Under the pieces are notes generated by a model, which did not search any database, was not told where the DNA came from, and saw only the letters and a program-made list of their open reading frames with translations. The translations under genes were made by a program, and so were the position numbers. Below are positions 1 through 9,647 of a stretch of 64,000 nucleotides of DNA, piece by piece; position 1 is the first letter of the stretch, and every line of letters starts with the position of its first letter. Origin of the DNA: Pseudopyrenochaeta lycopersici (lineage: Eukaryota > Ascomycota > Dothideomycetes > Pleosporales > Pseudopyrenochaetaceae); assembly GCA_003313425.1 (NCBI GenBank), contig NHZP01000037.1:372001-436000 (forward strand), in the 5' to 3' direction.

Positions 1-1457
1 ACGGCCTTCACGGACGATGGCGTGGCCCAATCACGTATGGCGGCAATCTTGTCGGGGTCAACTCGTATTCCGACTTCTGCCTCAATAATGTATCCAAGGT
101 ATTTGACTCTCTTAGTTTCGAACTCACACTTGTCAATATCAATCTGGAGTCCGGCGTCCATCAGACGTTGAAGGACTCTTCCAACCTTCTGCCGGTGGTC
201 TTGGAGGGACCCTGAGGAGTAAATCAGGATGTCGTCGATGTATGCAGATACAAAGTCGTCCAAGTAATCCTGCAGAACACTATTTATATACCGCTGAAAG
301 GCAGCGGGTGCTCCTGTTAATCCAAAAGGAACTACGCGCCATTCGAACAATCCGTATCTCGTCCGGAAGGCTGTTTTCCATTCTTCTCCTTTCGCTAGTC
401 GTATCTTGTGGAATGCTGCAATGACGTCAAGCTTCGTGAACCATCGCGCCTTCGCTACGTTTCTCAATGTTTCAGTGAACAACGGGAGTGGGTAGCGGTC
501 CTTCTTAGTGATGTTGTTCAGGCCACGATAGTCTACGCAGAATCGGACTCCTCCTCCGGGCTTTTTGACCATTAACACTGGCGCGGCAGCCGGCGAGTTG
601 CTGGCTCGAATGAACTCTTTATCTAACAGCTCAGTGAGAGTCTTCCTTAATACGAGCAGTTCTTCTCGGCCCATGCCGTAGAGAGGTCCCCAAGGAATCG
701 TTTTTTCAGATCCGTTCTGGTCTTTCTCAATCTCAATGTGCAGATCGACACCCTCCCTGTGAGGTGGTAGCTTCTCCGCTAGGTGCTGATCAAAAGCCTT
801 CAACCACTTCTGGTAATGAGGTGGCAGTTTGACCTTAGGGTCCGATCGTTTGCGTGGCTTCAGAGCTTTCTCGATATCTGCGATCGAGACAGCGTATACT
901 CCTGTATCAAGATTGATACCTTCCTGTCGGTTCTTCCTACGATTTCTTCTTACTTCAGCCAGAAACGCACTAGCTATAAGTTGTGCGGCCTTGAACTGGG
1001 GCGGCCTGCGCAACGTCTTCTTGCGGTTCCAAACGCGGATGCCAGACACGCCGATGTCCAAGCAGCCCCGTCTTGTAGAGATAGTGACATCAGCATCTTC
1101 TAGCCATGGGTTTCCGAGGATTAGGTCGTACGTGAGGCCAGGGACTACGTAAAAGAAGATGCGCTCCTGCTGGTGTCCATCTATATCGATTGAGGCGTAG
1201 GTGATAGTGTTCAGGATTGTCGTTGATTCTGCGTTCTTCCCTGCGGCTCCTTCTAACCGGCGCGGTGCTATCTTCAACGATGGCAATCTCAGAGATTGAA
1301 AGAGTCGTTCACTTATAGCGGAGTAGCAAAGGCAGCCTGAGTCTACGAGACCGGTAACGAAGTCAGTTCCATTAAGTCTAACGTCCACTAAAAAGGGGTC
1401 ACCGTCCATCTTTGCTCTTCCTTCCTCTTTCCATTCTCTCTGAGCTGCCACGTAGTC
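1..1457 (-). CDS. Ty3/Gypsy Pol (protease and reverse transcriptase), runs off the window edge
   Basis: The minus frame with codons at positions 3k is open without a stop from 1457 down to 3. It encodes an aspartic protease with VDSG at about 1335-1346, then a reverse transcriptase whose catalytic YIDD lies at 231-242, followed by the LIYSS and KYLGYII motifs typical of Metaviridae. RNase H and integrase must lie left of the window. The frame is the same as that of gag, separated by one TAG at 1458-1460; the first internal ATG is at 1407-1409. The open frame over about 485 codons and unmutated catalytic residues suggest a young copy not touched by RIP. Pol would be made as a Gag-Pol fusion and act in virus-like particles to copy element RNA. 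Family assignment is firm; completeness is unknown. Confidence 0.93.
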
Positions 1458-2612
1458 CTATTGCTCTTTGTCAGCTTCGTCTAGCTCGTCTTCAATAGCA
1501 GCGCTTGTAACCGCGGCGCTTAACGCGGCTTTGACGCTGGTGTACATTGGTCGGATAGCGGCTGCTAGCGGGCATGTTACTATTCGGCACCGGCTGCGGC
1601 CGCATCGAAGGCAACGCCCTTCACGGCGTCGAGCGTCAATCTCTTCCTGGCCAACCCACTTTGCTCGTTTCCCAAGTAGCTCTTGGTCTTCCGGACGCTT
1701 TGAAGGGTATCCGTTTACGTTGCCTTTGTCGCGGAGGCGGACAGTGTTCACTTGGGTTGGAGTAGGTGGTGTTGGTTCCCATTCCATCATGTCTTCGCGG
1801 TTGAATTGCATGGCGGCCTTGCTACTAGTAGTTGTTGGCAACGTAGGTACTTGGGCGTCTCTGATAACGCTTCTCTTCTTCGTCCACTGGCCATATAGCT
1901 CCATGTCGTTACTTAGGTTTGCGCACTTTTGGACAAATCCCATATATGTATGGTTGTCGCCTCCTGATGTACCTACTAGCTTGTCTCTCATCTTGTTGTT
2001 GAGCGCGTTGCGCAGATAGGATGTCTTAGCGACGTCGTCCCATCCCTCTGCGTCAGCGTTGGCTATCTCCCTTTCGAACCGGGGGTAGAAGGATATGAAG
2101 GTCTCGTCTTCTTTCTGGCGAATGGAATGTAGATTCTGGATTGCTTTTTCTTTCCGGTTGCGCTCACCGTAGAGGAGGTCAAGACGGTGAAGAAGTTCGC
2201 GAGGATTTGGAGACTCTTGTTTGTTTGCCATCTCGTAGTATGTAGTAACGTTGATTTTTGCTGTTCCTTCAAGGCGTGCATAGATATAGCGTAGTTGAGC
2301 CTTCGAGCTCCCTATAGCTCGCGCATCTTCTTCAATCTTAGCTTCCATCTCTAGCTTCCATCCTCGCCATTGTGATTTGTTGCCGCTGAACATTGGAGGG
2401 TGGGGAAGGCGTGACTTCACAGTTACCGGGGTAGGTTCGGGCGACGGCGTTGGGGCGGCAGTGGCGCGTGGTGTAAGTTCAGGCGTATTAGATGGCTGCT
2501 GTAACTGCGTTTCCAATCGGATGCTTATATCGTCGAGTTTGGCGAACAACTGCTGGACTAGTTGGTCCATGTTATTAAGCCGCATATTGACTTCTTCGGT
2601 AGGGTCCTGCAT
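1458..2612 (-). CDS. Ty3/Gypsy Gag polyprotein (384 aa)
   Basis: The 384-residue ORF starts at an ATG on 2612. It has a proline/threonine-rich N-terminal third, a retrotransposon Gag core (W-R-W-K region, then the YGERNRKEKAIQNLHSIRQ helix), and a C-terminal zinc knuckle. The knuckle reads CLRCGRSRCRIVTC, that is CX2CX4CX4C with cysteine in place of the usual histidine. Gag would assemble the particle and package RNA. The ORF stops at TAG (1458-1460) and Pol continues in the same frame. Several shorter ORFs on the plus strand across this interval are antisense shadows. Confidence 0.92.
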   Translation of the reverse strand: MQDPTEEVNMRLNNMDQLVQQLFAKLDDISIRLETQLQQPSNTPELTPRATAAPTPSPEPTPVTVKSRLPHPPMFSGNKSQWRGWKLEMEAKIEEDARAIGSSKAQLRYIYARLEGTAKINVTTYYEMANKQESPNPRELLHRLDLLYGERNRKEKAIQNLHSIRQKEDETFISFYPRFEREIANADAEGWDDVAKTSYLRNALNNKMRDKLVGTSGGDNHTYMGFVQKCANLSNDMELYGQWTKKRSVIRDAQVPTLPTTTSSKAAMQFNREDMMEWEPTPPTPTQVNTVRLRDKGNVNGYPSKRPEDQELLGKRAKWVGQEEIDARRREGRCLRCGRSRCRIVTCPLAAAIRPMYTSVKAALSAAVTSAAIEDELDEADKEQ

Positions 2613-2644
2613 AATGCTTTTTCAGTGTCCTCGTCAGCTGCGAG

Positions 2645-2719
2645 ATCTTGGTTGTATGTGAGCGGTCTCTAGTAACTGGATTCCAGCTATCTAGTCCAGA
2701 TGCTATCTACAACCAAGAT
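2645..2719 (-). promoter_or_regulatory. Candidate self-priming site and LTR edge of the Gypsy element
   Basis: A perfect 12-bp inverted repeat (ATCTTGGTTGTA at 2645-2656, TACAACCAAGAT at 2708-2719) lies just upstream of gag. On the element strand the inner arm follows directly after ...CACA, the expected LTR end, so it sits where a primer-binding site should be. The outer arm lies 51 nt upstream. In Tf1/sushi-type elements the 5' end of the RNA folds back and primes on its own binding site; this geometry fits that scheme. The other end of the LTR could not be found because the second LTR is outside the window. Confidence 0.5.
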
Positions 2720-3260
2720 AGGAAGAAAAGAGGAGAATTGGGTGCCACGCGAGGTACAAAGTTTTCCGTGCACGAGCCGTATATCCGTGCACGACGGCGC
2801 AGCCTCGAGCACTGGCCTAGCCCGTTACAGCAGGTACGCCTCTGCTCAAGCGAGCCTAATAGCTACGCCTCTTGCCCGCTCGCCCAGCCCTCCTGCTCCT
2901 GCCCTTGCCGTCCAGGAGGCAGGGCTAGGGCCAGTACCTCCACCACAGTATAGGATGTGCCGCGCTGTACGCACAGTAGAGGATCTCTGGCGCGAGTGGA
3001 CGGTAGGCCTCCAAGGCCAGCCTTCGATCGGCGAGCTCGATAGGCGGTGGGGAAGCACCTGGAGGGCAGGCAGGCGTAGTGAGCTACAGTGGTACTCTCT
3101 ACGGCTCGAGATTATCAAGGAGATCACGCGTATATCACAGGCACGGCGCACGAGCGAGGAGGCCGCCATGTGGCAGCTGAGCCAGCAGCAGCAGCAGCAG
3201 CAGAGATGCTCTCTAGACCTGTTCTGCAAGCGGCTCAGAGCCGCGAGGAAGCAGAGGTAG
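2700..3260 (+). pseudogene. GCR1_C-type DNA-binding domain fragment, probable Crypton remnant
   Basis: The reading frame from about 2860 to 3260 encodes a proline-rich linker followed by a domain whose VEDLWREW, GQPSIGELDRRWG and WRAGRRSELQWYS stretches match the GCR1_C domain that fungal Crypton tyrosine recombinases carry at the C-terminus. A CAG run (about 3182-3206) gives seven glutamines and the frame ends in basic residues. No recombinase catalytic region is present upstream, where the Gypsy LTR begins, so this is a 3' fragment. It is GC-rich and not RIP-mutated. The domain call rests on pattern memory only. Confidence 0.6.
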
Positions 3261-3601
3261 GAGCTGTATACAGTATACAGCATAGGGGGATGCAGGAGTA
3301 GCAATAGTGTATAGCGTATGCGATTATGTACCTGGCACGACTGCACTACAGCGGCCCTGCCAGCACTACCGGCTTACTAGCTTAAAGATCAGGATATGCT
3401 CGTACGTGGTAGTGTAGATATACACGGTAGAGAGAGCGCGGTGGACATGGGTGGATACTTGAGGTCACTGACCGCACGGGCCACTTGGCCACCCAAATCT
3501 CGGTAAGCGGCTGAATCAGCCATACAGAGGTCACTGTGGATATACTATTGGTACTTCCACGGAAGCGAATCCCTAATTCTGGCTAATGCGAGATGACCCT
3601 G
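3261..3601. other. Intergenic, no supported gene
   Basis: Short ORFs only. The stretch just before 3602 (CGAGATGACC) is partly complementary to the start of the following LTR-like sequence, giving a small hairpin potential. Nothing else is recognisable. Confidence 0.5.
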
Positions 3602-4695
3602 TGTCGCAGGCCAAGGTGTCATCTCAGGGTAGTCTAGTTATCACGTGCCCTCTGAAAGAGGTTAGTGGCCCTGCGCAAGCGCCGAGACGGGACAATCCTC
3701 GACAGAGTAGTACCCGGTTTGCCGAAAACACGCGCCAGGACACTTCACTAAAAACAAACTCGTGATAGTTCGTCTATATACCTATGAATCGCGCGTTTCT
3801 TCGCAGAAATGGGATCTACACCCCTGATTTACGATACAAATGTCGACTACGATATTTTCAGTGACCCCATTGATGACGTTGCCGTCGACCCATGTCCCGC
3901 CCAAACCCCGCATGCAAGGACCTTCAAATAATCCTTGATTTCAAGAGCCAAATTTCACGGGCATTCCAAATGACCGACGAAGGGGAATGTTCTTGGTATT
4001 TAGGCATGCACGTAGAACAGAGACCTGGGGAAGTCCGCATCCATCAAAAGAAATATATCGACGAGATTGTCACCAAATACGGTTTCAGCGATGCCGCTCC
4101 CGTAAGAACACCTCTCGATAAAGATATCAAACTCACTGCTCCGGAGGACTACACTGCTCATCCCAAGTTTCGCAAGGAATACCAGTCCAAAGTCGGATCA
4201 CTTAACTTTGCCAGCAATCAGACAAGGCCGGATATCGCTTTTGCTACGGGGTATGTGGCTCGTTATGCATCCAATCCGAACCCAACACATATGAAGGCAG
4301 TGGATAGAATATTTTCTTACCTCAAGAACGACCCGGGGGAGGGCATCGTCTACTCCGACAAACACGGTCTTCAACTTCGAGGATTTGTGGACAGCGACTT
4401 TGCCGGTTGTGAAGACTCACGCAGGCCAACGACCGGGTGGGTATTTACGCTCGCAGGTGGACCTGTGTCTTGGTCATCACAGAGACAGAAAACGGTGGCT
4501 ACGTCAACGATGGACGCAGAGTACAATGCAGCTGCAGAAGCCGCAAAGGAAGCCGTGTGGATTCGCAACTTCATCAACGATCTTCGCATCCCGAGAGTCC
4601 ATATTGACTCAGTCCCGCTATACATCGACAACAACTCCGCATTGAAGCTGACCAGAAATCCGGAATTCCACAACAGGTCAAAGCACATTGAGTAA
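3602..4695 (+). mobile_element. Internally deleted Copia element (LTR-like start, gag start fused to RT/RNase H)
   Basis: The sequence from 3602 begins with TGTCGCAGGCCAAGG, nearly identical to the start of the 184-bp Copia LTR seen at 22,040 and 30,565. A short leader and an ATG at 3809 open a Gag-like start of about 40 codons that ends in a stop. A second frame (3892-4695) then gives the end of a Copia reverse transcriptase (ECSWYLGMHVEQ, GSLNFASNQTRPDIAFA) and RNase H (DSDFAGCEDSRRPTTGW, STMDAEYNAAAEAA, NRSKHIE). Most of gag, protease, integrase and the RT core are missing, and the frame stops at KHIE, before the RNase H C-terminus. It is a non-autonomous deletion derivative. Confidence 0.8.
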
Positions 4696-5011
4696 CACGG
4701 ACTAGAAACACAGGGCAGCATCTTGGCCATGTCGCCCTGGCTTCCGCTTGTCTGGCCTAAGTAATAGCAAGTGCAGCAGTTAGTCCAGAAGAATTGGCTA
4801 CGGTTCGGTCGGCTATTGGAAGCTCGATGTCGGTTCGCGTTTCTCAACAGGCAGTGGAAAAGAAGAGAGAAACAGACTAAGTTGAGCTCCAATGTCGATG
4901 ATACTGCGTTGGCATCAAGCTGATGGAAGGCGAAGCATGAACGGCATATCATTGTAATACATACAGCTTATGAAGCAATAAACAGATATATCGACCACGT
5001 GGCTCGAAGCT
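4696..5011. other. Non-coding stretch, possible retroelement 3' flank
   Basis: It follows the Copia RNase H stop directly and may be the tail of that element, but no LTR could be matched. No gene supported. Confidence 0.3.
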
Positions 5012-5251
5012 TCAAAAGCATCTTGCGCGCCGTGGGCAGGGGTGTAGAACGGCAGGTGCTTTATCCCAAAGTTTTGTACCCAAGTATGCTCCAATTAATA
5101 GCAATTGATGCACCCGCTCAAATGTTTCCAGGGCATACAAGAGTGTTTCTTCGTTGTCTGCATGTTCGCGCAATCCGAGCATGCGAGAAGCTTCTTCAAA
5201 GTATTCTATTCTATCAAAAAACTGCATGAGGTTAGCCTTGCGATGGGTCCC

Positions 5252-5545
5252 TTACGTCAGGAGCATACCGTGTCCCAAGAGCTCTTCTATCTCGCTCTTT
5301 TTCAGCTCTCGGGCCTTTATCCAGGCTATGACCCTGTCTTGCCTTAAGGACTCGGAATCCTTATTACACAGTTCCGGATAATAATCAATCACCCAAGAGA
5401 ACTTTCCCCTAAGAGCCGAGGTTGTGAGATCAGGGAAGTAGTCATCGCAAATCTGTTGGTACGGTACAGGCTTAGTCTGAGACCTAAGAGCTACGAGCAG
5501 AGCAACCTCGAACTGAGTCCAATCATGGGGGGTTGGTGCGGGCAT
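5252..5545 (-). CDS. Small Myb/SANT-like protein
   Basis: This 97-residue ORF starts at an ATG on 5545. It reads WTQFEVALLVALRSQ, then PYQQICDDYFPDLT and SALRGKFSW, the tryptophan-spaced helices of a Myb/SANT-like fold. Another SANT-like gene is at 34,203 and a Myb-like gene at 24,378. Intron signals follow its end (GTATGC or GTAAGG donors, GGCTAAC branch, ATGCAG acceptor near 5222). Beyond the acceptor a helical frame continues to 5012, but none of the donors I tried keeps the frame. The gene may therefore be frameshifted, or the real splice site missed. Function unknown; DNA binding is inferred. Confidence 0.5.
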   Translation of the reverse strand: MPAPTPHDWTQFEVALLVALRSQTKPVPYQQICDDYFPDLTTSALRGKFSWVIDYYPELCNKDSESLRQDRVIAWIKARELKKSEIEELLGHGMLLT

Positions 5546-6760
5546 ATTGAGTGATGGATTGGTATAATCACCAAACTCGAGCTAGAGCAACGACTCAAAT
5601 ACTTGAAAGCTCGAGAGAGGAGTTCAAGGGCGAAAGAGAAATGGTCAGCGCGGCACGCAAGGTGCCCTGGAAGTAAGACGTGGAAGAGGCATCGAAAGGG
5701 CGCAGAAGTGGCACAGCAGGTCAGCCTTGAAACTACGCAGCTTGCGTCTAATGCGTATTACCTTGCATTTCTTGGTGCCCGTCCGCGAAAACGAAGCATG
5801 CATTCACCACCGTGTGAACGTAATAAGTTGATGCAATCCCCTGGTACGCGAAGCCGCCTATCCTATCGTTGGCATACAGCGAAGGTGTGATGACGGTTAT
5901 CACGATCCCGATTTTCTGCCAGCACCCCTTCTGTAGGGTCATAGCGGCAACACATCTTCACTGTATGCCAACAACGGGATAGGCAGATTCGTGCGCCAGG
6001 GGGTTGTACCTCGAGGTTGTGTTGGGACACAGCATGCATGCGGATCGAGATCTTGGGGCCTGTCCAGACCGAATCCACGGTTTATACCCGAAAACGCATG
6101 GGAAAGCGAACAGTACCGTGGTTGGCCAAACATGCTGCGCTAGTTATCACGTTGACCAGGATACCAGCTGTCCGCAAGATCTGCCTGTGGAAACTCAAAG
6201 TCGGCAACAATAGGTCGTTAAGCATTGTCGCGTCATTGGAAGCACTATCGTGGCGAATGAGTGCAGCAAACGCATGCCGAGACTGAATGAGCCGTTGACT
6301 CAAGGGCACGGAAAGATTGTGGCGTTTCCTGTCTTTGCACAGAATGTGGCACAGTTTTCGGGGGTATTGGAACACCCCGCCTTCGAAGCAGGTTGTCAGT
6401 GTGGGAGATAAATCCTTCTCAGGAGTGCCCTAGAAGAAAAATTGGAGTGACCTCGTCTGTTTTGGAGCAGGCGACCATGCTTACAGGTGAAATACATGGC
6501 GATTATGTATAGCTAACTAAACGACTAAGGCTATGCGCCCCGCACAAGCAACGTAACCGGATGGTCGCGCAGCAGCATATCTTGATCCCTGGCTCGAAAT
6601 TCAATCCAAGAATACCTCTCCAACTTTCCTAATCCTGCCAGTCTCTTGTACAGTCTCCCCAACTCGGATCCATTGCGAAACCCACATTGCTCCACTGGTT
6701 CTCGTGCCCATTCGCCTTCTTTCGGTCCCGATTGAGACCATCATATAGTTGTCTGCTTCT
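5546..6760. other. About 1.2 kb without a supportable gene
   Basis: Several ORFs of 60-97 codons overlap on both strands, but none shows a domain, low-complexity pattern or intron structure I recognise. I treat them as chance ORFs. Confidence 0.5.
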
Positions 6761-7549
6761 TTACCTGCAAAGACTGGTGTTTACGTTGGCGTTGGCTTGG
6801 TAGGCCGCTAGGAGGCTTTTTTGGTACCTCCATGCTCCGAAAACGACGATTAGGTGCATGGCATGATGACTGGCGTCCGGCATGCCCAAGTCTTTTCCAA
6901 TTGCATTGTCAAGAATGCTAGTTCGCGTAAAGTGCGCCCCCTATGCTGTTGGTACAAAACCCCCGAAGGCTGTCAAAAGGCTAGGTTGTTGATGAAGTGC
7001 ATGGAGTTGGTACCAGCATTGCAATCCCGGTAATGTGGCCAATGCCCCCAAAGCGGCATGGGTGGTAAGTCGACCCCACCAGCCTCTTGAATGATGCAGT
7101 TCGATCCTCCAGAGCCGTATCAGAGACAGTACACTGGCCGATGTTACTACAACCGTGTGCGCCCAATGTAATACTGGCTGACAACGAAATGTGAAGAAGA
7201 TGAACGATATGGATGAGGCCCAGACGACACCAACTATCCCGAGGTGATCAATACGCTGCCACGAGTCTGGAACGTGATTCGCGAAGACATGGTAGAGCGA
7301 AGAGCACAGAAAGCTGAGAGCGATCGCTGAAAGGTATAAGAAGACCACAGCAGCATCCGGTGTAGGCGTGCCCAGGTAAGCGACGGCGAACCGTGCTGCG
7401 CTTGACGAAAACCATATGGCACCAAGAGAGTGTGTCCAAATGTTAACTGTCTCCGTGTGGATATGAACGGTGGAGGTTATCGACTTGGTGTAGGACGTTG
7501 TGCTGCATCGTTGGTGGCTGAGCTTGGAGGGACTTGTTTCGGTACGCAT
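6761..7549 (-). pseudogene. PAQR / hemolysin-III family membrane protein, one in-frame stop
   Basis: From the ATG at 7549 the frame encodes HIHTETVNIWTHSLGAIWF, SSLYHVFANHVPDSW and RIDHLGIVGVVWAS, the conserved histidine/aspartate motifs and transmembrane helices of PAQR receptors (adiponectin-receptor/Izh type). A TAG after FGGFVPTA (about 6941-6943) ends the ORF. The same frame then continues to a TAA at 6761-6763 and still encodes the last helix motif, DASHHAMHLIVVFGAWRYQ. One nonsense change in an otherwise coherent frame therefore makes this a pseudogene; a weak alternative is an intron with a GTACCA donor near 7013 and this TAG as acceptor. The family is zinc-site seven-helix receptors or hydrolases. 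The N-terminus before HTET is short for the family. Confidence 0.75.
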
Positions 7550-8696
7550 GGCTGGGGCGGTATGGTCTAGTGGAGGCAGGATGCAACGTGAAACCACAAC
7601 TCATAGTCTTTACGACTTGCTCAAGAGATTCCGGACGATGATCCGAATGTATACTTGAAGTTCATCTAATACCAAACGACACAGGGGCGGCAACAGAGAA
7701 GGGTCTCGAAGTCAAAGCCCGGAAGAGAGCTTACTATGCGTTGTGACATGCACTAGGCCGGTATCTGTTGCCCCAGGCGGTAGTTTCCCAATGGCCTGGG
7801 CATGACTGAAGCAGTCCTTGCTGCATTAACCACTTCACCTGTACAGCGTTTACGGGGGATCTAAATAGCTGTTTCCTAGCTTAAGGTTATGAGACGAGCT
7901 TGAGATACTCTTTTAATAAAACCATAACAAGCTTATGACAAGGTCTGAACGATGCTTCATCTCATCTGCTTCGAAACATGAGATGGAACAACCATCTCGC
8001 AACAGAGGTCTTTTCGAAAATATGTTAGGCGGCTAGAGTAGAGTCTTCTCGGACACCAGTAGAGTTGACTCTCACTCAACTCCACGCGCCCAAATGAGCT
8101 TGAGTGCGGCGCTAGAGGTCACGCTGGTGAGCCGGAAAATACGTTGGCAAGCTAGGAATCACGCTAGTACGCTGCAAGGGGTAAAGTGAAGGCCTAGGTC
8201 CTTTCTTGTTTGTTCTGCGCCCCTCCATGGTTTACTGTACATACCGTAGCTCAGCCGCCGGACGTAAGCATGTGCGAGTGTGACTGAGTCTAATCATCAC
8301 AGTCTGTCTTTCCTCACCTTGAACCATGGGCGTGATCACTAGCGAGGTTAGCATATTGTGCTGGCTAATACACGGCTTCACGGTTGGCGAATGACTAGTA
8401 TCGCCCGCTTGAGCTGCATTCATTAAAGCTTTGCTTTTCTACACAGTGGGGAGTGCACAGATTCAAACGCTTGATGCAGTATTATATGCTAGCCTTTGGA
8501 CATCGTCGAAGGATTTTTTATCAACCTGCAAATGAGATTCAAGGTGAGATCGTACTCAGCCGGCTACTCGCTCTTGTCCGCACGCTTCATCTTCCTGACG
8601 AGTCCATCCCATATCCCAGACTCCTAAGTACAGTCTCCATGGACTCGCAAGTTTGCCCATTCGGTTTTCTCTGACTGGAGCTGCCCTGACCTATCA
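7550..8696. other. Intergenic, no supported gene
   Basis: No frame with recognisable content. Around 8117-8185 short motifs GTCACGCTGG and AATCACGCTAG resemble the ends of the MITE at 53,299, so parts may be decayed MITE sequence. Confidence 0.4.
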
Positions 8697-9002
8697 CTAT
8701 TCTCCTACTGCAGTGAGCGCAAACACGGCCTCAAGCTCCTGACACCGCCTTTCCTGTGCCGTCTCGTGTGCTCGAGAGCTTCCTTCCAGCTCTCTGGTCT
8801 GAATCTCTTGCATTGTTTGTGCCTGCTCTGTTGCTATGCTCTGCTGATTTGCCACTTTGAGGTGTAGTCTCAAAGCCAGTGTCTGACTTTCCAACTCGAT
8901 ATTTTCTTTCTTGTGCTGCTCCCTATTCTACGTACGCGTGTGTTCAAGGATTCTAATCGTTTATCTCTTTCTCGTCCAGTCCTCTTCGAGCTTGGTTGAC
9001 AT
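8697..9002 (-). pseudogene. Coiled-coil protein with two C-to-T nonsense mutations
   Basis: From the ATG at 9002 one frame reads MSTKLEEDWTRKR, stop TAA, TIRILEHTRT, stop TAG, then NREQHKKENIELESQ and a long glutamine/glutamate-rich heptad region ending at 8697 (about 101 codons). Reverting TAA to CAA and TAG to CAG would give an unbroken coiled coil. Both are CpA-to-TpA changes, the preferred RIP product. It resembles the other small coiled-coil genes of this window. No catalytic domain is visible. Confidence 0.55.
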
Positions 9003-9647
9003 GGTACTGGATGTGTTGGAGTTGTAAGTCGAGTCGGCGATTGTCAATCCGCAGAGGAAGGTGAGTACTGGGTTCTATGCTAGAAAGACAGATGAGCAGG
9101 CCTGAGGCCGATTTTGTTCTACTCCTGTACTCTGAGAAGCCAGTGCGAGCTGGATCTGCTTTGTGGAGAATTGTGGGTCGGGTTAAAGGGCCCATAAGGT
9201 GGCTGGTCGTGATGAGCTGGGCCCAACACAGTCCTCGGTGATCTATTTTCGAAGATTCATGCCATGCTGCTTTTGGGGTCCGCGCGTGCAGATTGAGAAT
9301 GTCGTGGTGCAGCCTGGCAACAAAGCCCGATCTCGCACTTCTAGACTGAAGCGTAGATTCGCTTTCAGGTGTCGTCTCTGCAGCTGAAACTTGAGCATGG
9401 CAGCGATTCTTCCTTCCACAACAAGCAACAACGTTTACGTCTCAGCTACCAATTCTGCACCGAAGAACATCAAAGCTGAATTTAAATCTGTCACCGTTTG
9501 TTGCTGGCGCAATTGTTAGCGTGGTTGTTGCGTCACCCAACCCTGTCAGCGTGATACATACATACTATGATCGACATGGACTATAGCTACGCCTCACATT
9601 ATGTCTAAACTTTGAATCCAGTTTTCTCTTTCGATCGAGCCTGAACT
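9003..9647. other. Intergenic and upstream region of the 9,648 gene
   Basis: No recognisable gene. A TGTCAGCGTGATACATAC motif near 9545 matches the dispersed CAGCGTGAT motif found at 25,729 and 53,620. Confidence 0.4.

Noticed and set aside
783..1152. Plus-strand ORFs of 106-107 codons
   Set aside because: Antisense shadows of the Gypsy pol frame; no domain.
1468..2019. 183-codon plus-strand ORF
   Set aside because: Antisense to Gag; composition follows Gag codons.
5012..5227. Second exon of the Myb-like gene at 5,252-5,545
   Set aside because: The intron signals are good but none of the donor and acceptor pairs I tried keeps the frame, so I did not merge them.
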